Below are positions 23,463 through 35,548 of a DNA stretch of 64,000 bases, in pieces. The notes under the pieces are model-generated. The model saw only the letters and a program-made list of their open reading frames with translations, made no database searches and was not told the origin of the DNA. The stretch spans positions 156,896-220,895 of the forward strand of contig MNCI01008413.1 in assembly GCA_015680685.1 (NCBI GenBank), read 5' to 3'. The position numbers and the translations under genes are program-made. Source of the stretch: Gnetum montanum (taxonomy: Eukaryota > Streptophyta > Gnetopsida > Gnetales > Gnetaceae). Positions within the stretch are counted from its first letter, which is position 1, and each line of letters opens with the position of its first letter.

Positions 23463-24505
23463 TGGTAACCTTTTAATATGTTAAAACCTTAACAAAAATT
23501 GAGAACATAAAATGTTTGTGGAATGGGATGATTTTTTAGGGCATGAATGAGAACTCAATAAATGAGATCTACAAAGAGATGCCAAAATAGAGACTACATG
23601 GGCAAGATGATAGCATGAAAAAGCACGGATAAAAATTAAGGCTATGAATCAAATGAAGATGCCTCAAGGATTGAAAAAAAGATAAATTGATGAGATAAAG
23701 CCTCAAAAGACAAAGTGAAAAAATTATGGAGGCATCTCCATTCTAAAAGAGACATCTCCCAAGAGATGTCCCACTTTCAAAGTAGATGTCTCCCCAAAGT
23801 TGGAGGTAATTTCAGAGAGACATCCCAATCTTGAAGGAGACATCTACATGAGCTATTATATAGCCATTGCATGAATTTTGAGGTGTTAACTTTGAGTATA
23901 TAAGAAAACTTCAATCTCTTGGATATTGTACAAGCATTATCAATATCAAATCCATCATTGCCTATCTTATGCTATTGTACTTATGTACTTGAATTGTCAC
24001 ATCATTTTCTTGATTTGTTGTGGTACTAAACTTCATTGTACAATGAATTTGTAAATTGATTCACACTCTCTTCTTATAATTTTGTTTCATTTCTTGTTTC
24101 CCTATAGGGTTTTCTTATGAGAAGGCATCTATATTAAGCTTTCTAGAATCTTATGGTATTGAGTGGTTTTGCGCATCAAAATACACTAGAGAAGAGCTCA
24201 CTATTGTGAAGGTTGTGGGATGCTTTAAACCAATCTTTAGCTTTTTGGGACATTTCAATGTTGAAAGTTTTTGTAGTGATGAAACTCTCCTCAACAAAGC
24301 TCAAGCTTTGTAAAGGTTCTGATGTCTTCTAAACCATATTTTGGAAGAAATATAGTTTGGAGGTGTGCAAGGAATCTATCCTTTGAGTGTGGAGTACCCA
24401 AGCTAGGGAACCATGTAATTATTATGTTTGTGTGAAAAGTGTTGCTTGCAATTTTAGGAACTTATTCATCCCTCCTTTCTAAGTTCTCAGTCCTCACTAG
24501 CTAGG
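23463..24505 (+). repeat. Plus-strand LTR of a Ty1/copia-type element
   Basis: It matches the reverse complement of 29895-31000 over its length: start 'ttggtaaccttttaatatgt', the pair of 'gacatctcccaagagatgtc' phrases near 23746, 'tgcatgaattttgaggtgtt' near 23872, a TATA box (23897-23904), and the end 'aggaacttattcatccctcc' to 'ctcagtcctca'. The polypurine tract just upstream makes it a 3' LTR rather than a 5' LTR. No primer binding site follows its end. Confidence 0.7.
23897..23904 (+). promoter_or_regulatory. TATA box of the copia-type LTR
   Basis: Tatataag in 'ttgagtatataagaaaac'. The minus-strand LTR has a comparable 'tctataaaat' near 30522-30531. Confidence 0.5.
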
Positions 24506-24841
24506 ACATCCCAACAATAATTGGGACATTTGGTATTAATCTAGGATGTCTGACCTACAAATGTACTTGAAAATTGAAAACACTTCTTTGATATTTTGAT
24601 ACCTTATTAGATCTTGTAACACCTTCATTTTCCTAAGAGAAATCATTTTCTAATTAAGACTTTTTGTCATCTCAGATTAGCATCCTAGCTCTCATTTTGT
24701 CAACTCAGCTCAACTCTCATTTTGTTACCTTAGGACTTGTTATCGCAAACATATCTTATTCTTTCTTAGCCTTGCCAAAACACGTAGTCATATTTCAATA
24801 ATCTTCATTTTCTAAGGTTTTGATATACCAAATTATCAACA
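24506..24841 (-). repeat. Truncated 3' LTR of the minus-strand copia element
   Basis: A direct repeat of 30650-31000: 'ctaggacatc', 'ggatgtctgacctacaaatg', 'tttgttaccttaggacttgt', ending 'aaattatcaaca'. The minus strand reads TGTTGATAATTTGG after the purine tract aaaaaggaggagat (24856-24843). Its other two thirds are missing: it abuts the plus-strand LTR at about 24505. Confidence 0.7.
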
Positions 24842-27130
24842 ATCTCCTCCTTTTTATTGATGTCCAAAACTTAAGAAAATGGATTAACACATACCATAAT
24901 ATGATATACGAACAATTTTAAATACATTTACATAACTCGCTAAGGATGACAAAGAGATGACTAGTCATTAATAACTCCACATCCTTCAACATTATTTTCA
25001 AAGGAAGTGACATAATTAGAGCCTTTTTAAAAGTGAATCTATAATATTTTTGTTTGGAAGTATTTCCATTTGGGACCAAAGGCTTAAGCATTGAAGATCA
25101 AGTATCCTATCTTTGAAATAATAGACTATACGCCATTAGTAATAATATTTTATATATCAACATAAATATCAATATTTTGTATCTTGATTCTATTAAACTA
25201 AATAATTTCAATTATTCCTCCCCTTTTTGAACATCAACAAAACTATGAAAGCCTATAGCTCTAATAGACACAAAAATGGGTAAGGTTGCATAACTCATAA
25301 TGTTGAAAATATCAAATATCAAACATAGTTAATCAAATATTTAACAAGATCCCATATTCATGACATGGAGAGTAAATAAATAAATATATCATTGAAAAAT
25401 TTAGATTCAATATTCACATGAAAGATCATACTAGATATTTTAAAAGATCAAAAGAAATATAGATCACATCACAAATGTACCCATAAAACAATTAAATATG
25501 CCCATGTTAATATCAAATACCAACATCAAGAAATATATCTCAAGTTAAATTTTTTTTAAAGAATATCACAACCATAATTAACTTTCATAATTAACTTGGA
25601 TACTATACTAATATTAGATATTAATAAACCTTTTCTTGCTCATTTTTTGCTAGAGGTACTAAAGATCAAGTCTTGTAACTTGAGTGTCTTTTGGTGAGTC
25701 TCTAAGACTCACACTACATTGATGGTCCAAACGATAATGACCATTGATGAGGTAAAAGCTCCCCCTACATAAGTGCTTTAAAAATTTTCAATGCATGTAC
25801 TACTTGAAATTCCTTCATTTGATCAATGTACTTTTGTAGATATGCATTCTTTAAATCCATCAATTTGTGCAACATATCAATAAATCTACAATGTCATACC
25901 AAGATCAAGTATGAAGGCTTTTGGACCTAAAGTCTCTCATCAATAGTACCTTTAATAAATGATAAATATCAAAATTTTTAAAAATAGATACAAGCATAGC
26001 ACAATAATTTTCCTTTTAATGAAAAAGCTCTTTTTTGATCCTTCTTAATAGAATTTTAGGCAAGAGCCTTAAACCTCTTAAAATCATTAAGGACCAAAAA
26101 ATTTATTTTCCAATATTCAAAATCATTTGGTACTTTAAAAAATAATATAAGCATAATATCTTTATCATATGAGCTAAATCACAAGGTATATATATGTTCT
26201 ACTACTAGTAAGATGATGCAAACGTACCAAACCATACCATATGTGTTTTTGTATCTTGATCCTCTTTTGAGACAATTCACATCAATATTATTAAAATTTT
26301 TATGGCCATATGATTTCATTTCTAGCTCAACATCTTGCAAGATCAAGTAATATTTTCAATTTTCTTTGGATAACCAACGATTTTCAAGAGCATACATTTG
26401 ATGAATTTCATATCTTTTGACATTGTAAACATAAACTAATCTATACTAGGACTAGCAAGTGAAGGAAAAAAGACTTACCATTACATAATCTTCTTGATTT
26501 CTAGCATGAACATGATTAATGGAGTTTGAGATGAAGTCCTTCATCATAGAGTATCTCCTTAGAATGAAACTATTTGTTACCTTTTTTTTTCATTGGCATC
26601 TTTGTTTAAATCTTTAAACTCATGTGGGGTTCCTTCTTTATCATGTTCATGTTCTCCAAAATGAGGGCTGATAATTTTTGCTAATTCTAGTTCCTAATCC
26701 CTTAATTTCATCAGAGGTTATTCCTTTCTCTTTTTCATTGGCTCTCGAATCTTTTGTGCCTTACAAGATACACTTACTAGACTCTCCTTGAAAATACCAA
26801 GTAGCCAAATTATTTTTCTCTCTATATTGTTGATATTAACTTTGTTTATGTTGACATGATTTATAGCAAAAATATAAGGTATTTCTAATTTGGATGGGAT
26901 TATCAAACCTGTTCTTTTTTTTCTTTTTAAATGATATCAAATCTCTACAAGTATTCTTAAAATGTTCATCATTGTAGTAATTTTGAGGCTCTTTCTAGTT
27001 TTTGCTAGTCCTTGTATCTTGAGTGTCTCTACACTTATGCTCATACAAATGGATTAGTAATTTAATGTCAAATCTAAGAGTTTCATTTTTAGAGTGGATC
27101 ATAAAGTATAAAGTTAAAAGATTTCATCCT
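24842..27130 (-). other. Internal 3' part of the minus-strand copia element, pol not recognised
   Basis: AT-rich. Translating the minus strand gives no convincing integrase or reverse transcriptase motif. A second purine-tract-like block (minus strand 'gatgttcaaaaaggggagga', about 25225-25206) resembles the one at 12585. The element may be gag-only, or its pol may be too decayed to read. Confidence 0.4.
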
Positions 27131-27869
27131 CTTTTCTATGTACATTCCTTCTCATAATAAAGAGAAATAATTTCCTCATGCAATTCACTATATCTTTCAT
27201 TAACTTTTCCTTTAGACTCTTCATGGATGTCTATAGAATTTTCATGTGTAAGGGTCATGCATATAAGATGTGAATCCATTTTAGTATCATCTACTTCCTC
27301 CTCACTTTGTTCATCATCCCAACTAGCATAGAAAGTTTTCTTTTTTGTATCAACTTTAGTGGTCCTTCTTTGAAAACTTACCAATACTTGGAAATTCAAA
27401 GGCCACATGGCCTCAACCATCACAAACCCAACATTCTATAGAGGATGTATCAAGATTTGAACTTTTAAAATTCTTACCTTTTTCCTTACCTTTTATGCTA
27501 GATTGATTGAAGCTTTTGCCTTTTCTTACAAGTAATCTTTGCACTCTCCTTGATAAGAGAGTCAATTCATCTTCATTATTTGCTTCATGTTTTGGTGAAT
27601 CCTTTTCTTTGGATGAACTCTTGAGGGCAATGGTCATTTCCTTAATTTCATCTTTTCTAATGAGATTCATCTCATATGCTATGAGTGCACATTATAGCTC
27701 TTAAACTTTCACCACTAAAAAATCCTTGATTTCCTTCATGGCCATTACCTTTTCTTTGAATTCAAGTTGTAATGTTCTTATCATTTTGATGATCACATCA
27801 CTTTCAAGTAGCTCTTTTCCCATCCCACAAATGACTACAACTAAATCATTGGCTCTAGAGAAATATTCC
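27131..27869 (-). pseudogene. gag: Copia-type gag, C-terminal part, decayed
   Basis: The minus-strand frame reads a capsid segment (EYFSRANDLVVVICGMGKEL, then VMAMKEIKDF and IAYEMNLIRKDEIKEM) typical of the UBN2/gag family of Ty1/copia elements. A zinc knuckle follows at 27434-27392: C-x2-C-x4-H-x4 with the last Cys changed to Phe and one stop inside. The upstream part of the same gag lies at 29837-29433, and the solo LTR at 27870-29432 sits between them. The frame continues across the ATTCC duplication, so the break was made by that insertion. Further stops and frame changes follow the zinc knuckle. Confidence 0.72.
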
Positions 27870-29432
27870 TATAACGATGGAAAATGTCGGTAGCTAGAAA
27901 ATACCAAATGAAAATCCATGTACATAGTCTTAACCACGGATCTGTGTGAGGGCTATGCTAGAGAAAACAAATCCATGGTGCCCTGAACGGTCTTGTCGAT
28001 CAGACAGGGACTTACTCAATCAGTAAATCGACAAATATTGTAGATATTCTGTGGAACAATCTAATTTGATGAATCACCAAAGGAGAAGAAAATAATGTAG
28101 ATAACAACAACGTCAACACGACAAGAAGGATCGGATTTAAGAAAAATGCGCAATTCCAAGATCTGTACTTTGACCCGAAAATTGGGTATATTGTATACAA
28201 ATTTCCAATGGAAAAGCCCCGCTTATCTTGTGCGAAGCATACATAAAATAACAAGAAAACTGTTCAACAAGGAGTACAGAATGGAGTTCGATCTACCTCA
28301 TAAGCCAAAGATGGGAAGCAAGGAAGCTCAAGCTCTAACGTTTATCGATCAACTGTTTCTGATCAATAAAACTTGCAAACCACACCAGATGATCTTTCAA
28401 TCTCTAATTTGCTCCTTTTGCCTTGGGTAGTCTCTGCTCAAAACTGCCAATGATCACCAATGGAGAGAGCTGTGTTTTTCGCCAAAGGACTGATCGCTCC
28501 TGCTGCCAATGCTCAAGAAAAATGTCTTCTGTCTCTACTAAAAGATGATGCTGCCAAAAGTTGAAGATTCCCATCCTTGTTTCTTTGTCAACTGGAGTAT
28601 TTATAAGTTTGAAAACATGTGAAGAAGGCACGGCCTTGATGACATGTGTCTTGAACCTTTAAAATACTGTTGACTTGGTAAACTTTATGTTGAAATTGGT
28701 CATGTCGCGTCATGTTTTTGGGAAGAGGGGCAAAGTATGCTGTCGACCACTTCCGCCAAAGCTACTCCATGATTACGCACAATACGCTCATCAGTGTATT
28801 ATGCATGTGGATAGCAGATGCGTATCTAGTACTGCTTTAGCCAGTTTTACACTGTATTACACTTGTTTATGCTTCGTTGCGTGGCGGAGCGCAATAAAGC
28901 ATGTAAGTAGTTGATTCAAGTTGTTTTACGTTCATTCACGCCAGGAAGCATAATAGAGCTTAAAAATGATCAAATTTACAATAAATTACACTTGTCAATG
29001 CTGCGTAGCGTAATGAGCATAAAGCGACCAATCTGCAAAAAAGAAGAGATCAATCCGCCGCACTTCCTTTGACTCTGACTTTGCTTTTCTTGAAGCTTGT
29101 TACGCTGCTCTGTGTAATGGAGCGTAAACTCGGTCTGGAGCAAAAGACTTAGTGAAATATGCAACAAGTCTAAACTTTGTCAAAATTTTTGAAGTAAGTT
29201 ACTTTCTGCTAGTGGGCTACATTAAACAGAGTTACGCTGAGCGACACTACGCTATGTTGCGTAATGTAGCGTAAAGAAAGAAAACATGGTAAGATTGAAA
29301 TCTGTAAGGAACATGGAGACTTGATACTGCGCACCTCTTTGCCCTGCTCTGTCTTCTGAATTTCTGTCTCAAACCTTCGCCTGAATCGTCAATCTTCGCC
29401 TAAGGCTGATTTGCAATTTATATGATGTTTCA
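27870..29432 (-). repeat. Solo LTR of the left-hand Ty3/gypsy family, inserted in copia gag
   Basis: About 1.56 kb, flanked by perfect ATTCC duplications (27865-27869 and 29433-29437), with no internal region. Plus-strand ends are TATAACGATGG and GATGTTTCA, matching the LTR ends of copy 2. The shared block 'gccctgaacggtcttgtcga' (27982-28001) and a minus TATA box at 28598-28605 confirm the family. It is visibly richer in CpG than copies 0-2 (for example 'ttacgctgagcgacactacg' near 29232), so it is probably a younger insertion. It arose by recombination between the two LTRs of a full element. Confidence 0.85.
28598..28605 (-). promoter_or_regulatory. TATA box of the solo LTR
   Basis: Plus strand tatttata in 'tggagtatttataagtttg', at the position expected from copy 2. 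Confidence 0.55.
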
Positions 29433-29837
29433 ATTCCTTTATTTTCTCTCCTTCTTTCATCTTGCATTCATCATACTTAATTTATAACACTAGAATTTTT
29501 ATTATTTGACAATAAATGTACCTTCATATATTGCTTCTAATATTTTTCAAATTTCTTTAGTGGTTCTACAACTAGCTACTCTATTAAATTCAAATTTACT
29601 CAAAGCATAATAGAGAAAATTATTTGCTTTTGAATCAAACATGAACTTATCTTTTTTATCTTGTGTCAATATGCTTCTTCCCTTAATAGCTCTAGTAATA
29701 TTTTTTAGGGGTAGTGTGTAACCTTTAAGAATAGACTCCTAGACTTCAAACTTCATGGATCCTTGCATTCTAGCTTTCCAATATGTGAAGTTGATCCCAT
29801 TGAACATAGGTGGCTTGGTGTAGGATGTCCCTTCCAT
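29433..29837 (-). pseudogene. gag: Copia-type gag, N-terminal part, decayed
   Basis: The start is a minus-strand ATG at 29837, about 45 bases inside the primer binding site. The protein begins MEGTSYTKPPMFNGINFTYW, followed by KARMQGSM, the signature opening of Ty1/copia gags (a short leader, then PP-F-G-NY--W). It continues with LYYALSKFEFNRVASC and the KEI-KILEA-YEGT block. A few stops interrupt it. It is cut at 29433 by the solo LTR and resumes at 27869. Confidence 0.78.
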
Positions 29838-29880
29838 TGTTCACTCTTAAGATGTTACACTCCAAATTTGAGAGTACTTG

Positions 29881-29892
29881 GCTCTGATACCA
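29881..29892 (-). promoter_or_regulatory. Primer binding site for initiator Met-tRNA
   Basis: Minus strand TGGTATCAGAGC is the standard plant Ty1/copia primer binding site, complementary to the 3' end of initiator Met-tRNA. It lies two bases inside the 5' LTR, which fixes the orientation of this element. Confidence 0.85.
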
Positions 29893-29894
29893 CT

Positions 29895-31000
29895 AGAAAA
29901 CTAAGAACTTAGAAGGGGGATTAAATAAGTTCCCCAAATTAAATAACCAAGAAATCCAAACCATATAAAAATTTTCATGGTTTCCCAACATGGATACATC
30001 AACACTCAAAGGACATATTCCTTCCACATCTCTAGACTTTATTCCTTTGAAATGTAGTTTAGAGGGAATCATAACCTTTACAATGTTTAGCTTCTAATTG
30101 GAGCACTTTTTTTTTCTTTTTTTTCTTTTCTTTTTTTATTTTTGCTACAAAGACACCCAACCTCATAAGGTCCCAATAAGATCAAAGTATGGTTTCAAGG
30201 ATCTCATAATGATTAAAAATATGTAAGCTCTGCTTGAAGTGTCTTCATGCTGGAAACAAACTCAACCCTACAAGATCCCAATAAGATTACAAGATGCCTT
30301 ATCGTAACAAGCACATTAACCCTGTAGGGCTACAAAGAGAGAAAAGAATCGAGAGAATGTAACTATCCTTACAAATTCCTTGCACTTAGGCACACATACA
30401 ATAATTCACAACAATTTACAAACAATGGAGATAATGAAGAACAAAGCCATTTCACTCAATGTAGACAATGATGGATATTTTAATGAGTAATGCTTGTATG
30501 TTTTACAAGAATTTAACATTATTTTATAGACTTTTTACTTTTCAAGGACTCCTCAAAATTCATGTACCAACTAGTTGAAATTTCCCATTCAAGCTTGGGA
30601 CATCTCTTTGAAATAGCCTACATTTAGGTGGAATGTCCCACAAAAAACTAGGACATCTCTCTTAGGATGTCCTAGCAACAATTAGGACATCTATTGCCAA
30701 TTTGGGATGTCTAGCCTACAAATGTACTAGGAATTCTGAAACATTTCTTTAACATTTTAACATCTCAATGGATCTTGGAATACATCCATTTGTCTTGTAT
30801 ACTTTGTTTTCTAATTGAAAGTTTCTATCATTTTAGATCAGCATTCCAACTCTCATTTCTTCATCTCAACTCAACCCTCATTTTGTCATCTTAGTACTTA
30901 TTATCCTAAGCTCATCTTGTTCTTTCTTAGCCCTACCAAAATACAACCAAATTTCCACATTTTCCATTTTCTAAGGTTTTAGCATATCAAAAGGTCAAAA
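29895..31000 (-). repeat. 5' LTR of the minus-strand copia element
   Basis: About 1.1 kb, adjoining the primer binding site. Its right part (30650-31000) repeats 24506-24841 directly and its full length is the inverse of 23463-24505. A T/C-rich low-complexity run occurs at about 30105-30145. Confidence 0.75.
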
Positions 31001-31760
31001 ATCTAGACTATAGGAATAATTAAAGAGCTTTAAAGAAGAAAATGAAGAACTTAAGACAATGATTACCATCAAATAATTAGTGCTAGAAAAGAAAGAATAA
31101 GTTATGGAAAAATTAGAAGAAAGAATGGTTGTTTTGAGCTATGAATTGGAACATGCTAAGAAAGGCAAGACTCTAGATCATTCCTGCCTAGCTTTGCCAA
31201 ACTCTAAAGAAATAATCACTAAGATAAACTACAACAAAGATTAGATGCAAGAAATTAAAGATGAAATTGTAGAAATAAAAAAGAGACAAGCCAGTTTTGT
31301 ACAAATGGAGAGAAGAGCATATGAGCTATATGACTTAGCAAAAACAAAAAAGGAGTTACTACCATAGTATAAATAGGGTTTTCTAGACATGATGATGATA
31401 GCAATTAGGGGAATTATGAATGAAACTACTAATAAGAAGATAAAATTGGAACAAAATTATTCCAGTAGAGGAGCTTTGTTAACTAAAATAACCAATTCTA
31501 TGATAGAATCAAGTTTATGTTAAATAGGAACTAAAGATATTATTTAACAACTTGCTGATGTTGAGTCAAATGTAATGAATCAAGTTATTAAAATTCTCCT
31601 TAGTCATGGAAGTTTATCTCAGTGATTATTTGGAAAAGGGCTTGAAATTCAAAGAATGAGAAAAATCTATCAATAAATTGAATAGCAATCCAGTGACGTA
31701 CAATTATATAAAGAAAACATGAGGCATATGAAGCCTTAATTTTTATAATAGTTATAACTA
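31001..31760 (+). pseudogene. Degraded coiled-coil protein, family not recognised
   Basis: One plus-strand frame reads a Lys/Glu-rich, heptad-like protein with scattered stops: LEERMVVLSYELEHAKKG, MQEIKDEIVEIKKRQASFVQ, then MERRAYELYDLAKTKKELLP and a region with LFGKGLEIQRMRKIYQ near 31632-31680. It directly follows the right end of the copia 5' LTR, so it belongs to whatever that element inserted into. A retrotransposon gag or accessory ORF is possible. I cannot assign it. Confidence 0.35.
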
Positions 31761-34700
31761 CTAGAAGCTAATATATATAGCCCATAATAGAAGCTTGAAA
31801 GAGAGGACTTTGGAAAACTCTTGTAAAGATAGTTTATAATGTCATTCTAAATAGGGTTTTTTATCTCTTTTAGCTTTTATTTTTCAACTGATATTTGAAT
31901 TGAATAGCTTTCTTTAACTATATAGATTAAGTTTTTCATATATGTGTTTTTAGCAAGTGAGAGGTTTTGAGATAAGGTATTTTCTCTATATGCTAAGGTT
32001 TAATTTATTATTTTCACTCTAGTTGAATTAGATAGCTTATATAAGTATTGGTTCTAAATCATTTTCACATAAAAGTAATACTATTCTTGTACATTTTTGA
32101 GCTTTTTTGAATAATTTATGTATTTTAGTTTCTTTCTCTAATTAGCAAAACTTTTGTGATATACCTTTGGAAAGTTAGCTAGAAAATAGCTTAGGATTAA
32201 GGATTGGTATCTTTTATAAAATTTTTCTTTTATTATACTAGCTATGTAGGACTAGATGCTAGACCTTTGGAAAAGTTATTAGATTTTCATAATTGCACTA
32301 TGTGATAGTTAAAAGATGCAACTACCAGACACATACAAGATGACATTATCTCAAAAAAGGTTTTTATTGTCAAAATTAGTTATTCATACTTAGCTCATTT
32401 ATACTAGAAAATATATTTGGAGTTATCTATGTCTTAGTGATACCAAACACTGGCAACCACATAAAATGAGTTATCAAAGATGTCCTTATGTAGGATTGCA
32501 TTTCTACAACAATAGTATTCTAGAAATTAGTGATCATTGGTTGATGCTTCTACAGCCATATCTAGTGAAAATGTATTGATTTGTATGTTAAACAACATTA
32601 GTTATTAGGAGTTGTTGGTCCTAGAACTAGTAGCAATGTGCTTTGATCACTAGATATCAGTATACTAGTTATAGCTAGCCATACATTATTTTTGTTTCCT
32701 TCTTAATTATTAGGTTAATATTCATCCTCATTTCATTGCTTATATTTTTTACCTTTGAATAAATTATTCTAATAGGACTAATTAGTTTCCAAATTTAGTT
32801 GAATGAGGCCTAATATGAATGCAAACTGCAGCCTCATAAGTCTATGTAAAACTAGGATCTTAACTTGTAATCTCTAGAATAGTCCTATTTTAAATTTGAG
32901 GTATCTGAGATGCATCACCCAAGTGGTTATTTCCTTACTTGATCTAGAGCTTACCTCATTGTGTTTATCTAGATAAACATGATGAGGATGCCTTAACGGA
33001 TATTATAGGTTGCTCAACATTAGCTAGTCAACTAAGAAACATGTTTCTAGATGTCAAATCATCTATACAAACACTTAAGGATCCAAAATTGATCCTATAT
33101 TAATTTTCCAGTGAATTATTTTACCCTCTTCTTTCCTTACTATTTTAATTTTATTACAAATTTTTTATTTATAATGTGTAAAAAAACCAAAGTTCTTGAA
33201 GAAAAACCTTACACTTATTTAGAAGAAATTATTATCCTCTTACACTTTCTAATCTCGACTAGGCTCTTGGAAATTTGGGTTTTAAAAAATTAAAAAAATA
33301 ATTTATTCAATAAAACTATCCAATGATATAATTATATAATATAAATATATTCTAGCATTATATAGAATATTCAATCATTAATCAAGGCTAACTATTTATT
33401 AGAATATTTTCCATTCTGATATGTTATTTATGTGAAGTATAGGAAAAGTGTAACTATCACATGACCAAATAATAAGAATGGGGATAATCTATCCACTTAC
33501 AGTTTTCTTTATTCTTAATTTAAAATTTGAAATTTTAAATTTTAATAACTTAGGCATAGATTGCAAGGTTGGAGAGATATCATAATTCCCTTCACATATT
33601 AAAAGAAATTGTTATGGATGCACTAGTTACTAAGTAGAGTCTAGCCTTATATTTCTTAGTTAATTCTCTTCATGTTAACTAAGAAAAATTAAACTATGCT
33701 CCTAAATTGGTTTCCTTCTATGAACACTAATTTACTTATTTACTTTATTGTGTTTTTTCTCTCTCTTTCTAATATAATACAAGATTTGAAAGACATTGTA
33801 AAGAGGCTTCATTCATTTAAGAGCAACCACCATACCTACCAATCCATGAGGGTCTTATAGAAGTTGGTACTAATGCTTATAGTTTGAGGTTTCTATGGGA
33901 TGAGAGGAANTGCCCGGCATAATCTAATTGAACTAAATAAGGATGCCTATTTCATTTATTAAGTTTTGTTTGATATAGCTTTAGGCTAGGTTGATGGACC
34001 TATACTATGTAACAAAAAGCATAAAAATTGGTGTATCTATACATACATTATTGGTCTTTTATTTGGAGTGGTTACAAGCTACTAGTGCTTGGGCTATTTT
34101 AAATCTTATGGTCCTTATAAAATAAATTAAATAATTAATTCTTGATCTCTTTGACTTCTTGCTAATAAATTAATTTCTTTCACATCTCTAAATGATAAGA
34201 ATACTTACCTTTTGTTACCTATCCTTTTAGAAATTAAAAAACAAGACCTTATCACATATTTCACATGAAAGATTTTTAGTTAAATGAAAATTTTGTTTAG
34301 TCATCTAGGATAAATAGGATAACTTTATGAACATAGTCTCAATGTATGTAGTAGGAAGTTCCTAGAATGTTAGCTAAGCATATTAGCTCGCATAAAAAAA
34401 TNCATCTCATTTATAACCTAAATTCGAATTCTAAGATTTTTGTAAATTTCTTTAATGACATAGAATCCTTTTAATATAGTAACATGTTTTTCTAGGAATT
34501 TATGTCATCTCATTTTATAAAGCAGCATTTCTTGCCTAGGTCATAATTACTTATGGAAAATAAATTTGTTATTATGCATCTTTATTTACTTCTTAATAAT
34601 TTATTATTATTTAATGGCTTCTACTCTTTCTTCATCTAATTTGTGGAGTTATTGAATTTGAGCCATTATATTTAACTCATCATCCAAACCCACATCCTTA

Positions 34701-34849
34701 GGTAAATGTGAAAACTCGTATTTAATCTTAATTGGTAGCAAGTATTACTTACCATAAACTACTTAGCACAATGAGTATTTGAGACTTGGTTTCTAAGATT
34801 TTTGATAAGACCATTAGGGTTCATTTAACTACTTTATGTAGATAAATCA
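31761..34849. other. AT-rich sequence without recognisable feature; two unresolved bases
   Basis: No long open frame and no domain motif seen on either strand. It should contain the 3' end and 3' LTR of the minus-strand Ty3/gypsy element whose pol starts at 34850, but I could not delimit an LTR. Single Ns at 33910 and 34402 bracket 491 bases that may be a filled gap. Confidence 0.4.
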
Positions 34850-35426
34850 TTTTAGTATTAAAAATTTTGTTTAAAATACTTACAATGGCTTGAGTTACAT
34901 TTTTAGCTTATTCATTTTTCTATGGCTAAAATGGTGTTGCTAATTTATCTATGATCCCATATAATTTCATTAACCTTTCCATAGATTTATTTATATAATG
35001 CATTCTCTTATCATGAATGAGAACTTGAGATAAACCAAAACATTGATGAATTTGTTCTTTAAAAACTTAAATTGAGGAATTTCCTTGGCTTCTACCCATT
35101 TTGTGACATAGTTAATATATATTAGGATATATTGGCATCTATAAGATGAAGAGAATGGACTTAGAAATTTTATTTTCCATGATTCAAATGGTTTTGAAAT
35201 CGAAATTGAATTTGATGGTGTTTCATCTCATTTTGATACCGAACAAATTTGTTACTTTTGATAATGACTTTACATATGTGTAATAGTTTTCAAATAATGA
35301 TGGCTAGTAGAAGCCACTATTTAGAGTTTTAAGTCCTATATGTTTGAAATCAAAATATCTACCAATAATGCTCTTATGAGAAATTTTTAGAATATCTAAT
35401 TATTCTCATTCTAGGATGCATCTATG
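34850..35426 (-). pseudogene. pol: Integrase of a Ty3/gypsy element, decayed
   Basis: Minus-strand translation in shifting frames shows the integrase zinc-binding region (HKSIIGRYFDFKHIGLKTL, then NSGFYQPSLFENYY, near 35380-35260), aligned with the usual H--GGHFG--KT--KIL--GFYWPTLF. This is followed by the start of the catalytic core (YINYVTKWVEAKEIP near 35120-35075). The second and third acidic catalytic residues cannot be placed. The domain follows RNase H in the order expected for Ty3/gypsy. Confidence 0.6.
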
Positions 35427-35427
35427 N

Positions 35428-35547
35428 ATCATAGCCTTTTTACTAGATAGATTTCAAAATTATCTAGTAGGGTATAAGAGAAGAGTTTACACTAATCATT
35501 CGACAATAAAATTCCTTACAACTAAATGTATTTAGAATGCCAAAATT
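35428..35547 (+). repeat. 120-bp exact inverted duplicate between two Ns
   Basis: These 120 bases lie exactly between the Ns at 35427 and 35548 and are, by eye, an exact reverse complement of 35748-35867. The neighbouring sequence is heavily mutated, so an exact old duplication is implausible. Protein alignment suggests that about 40 residues of linker between RNase H and integrase belong here, and the inserted bases encode RNase H in the wrong direction instead. Most likely a gap-filling error. Confidence 0.85.
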
Positions 35548-35548
35548 N

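Noticed and set aside
28146-28430. Plus-strand open frame of 94 residues in the CpG-rich segment, possible host gene
   Set aside because: It lies inside the solo LTR, antisense to its transcription direction, and has no counterpart in related LTRs.
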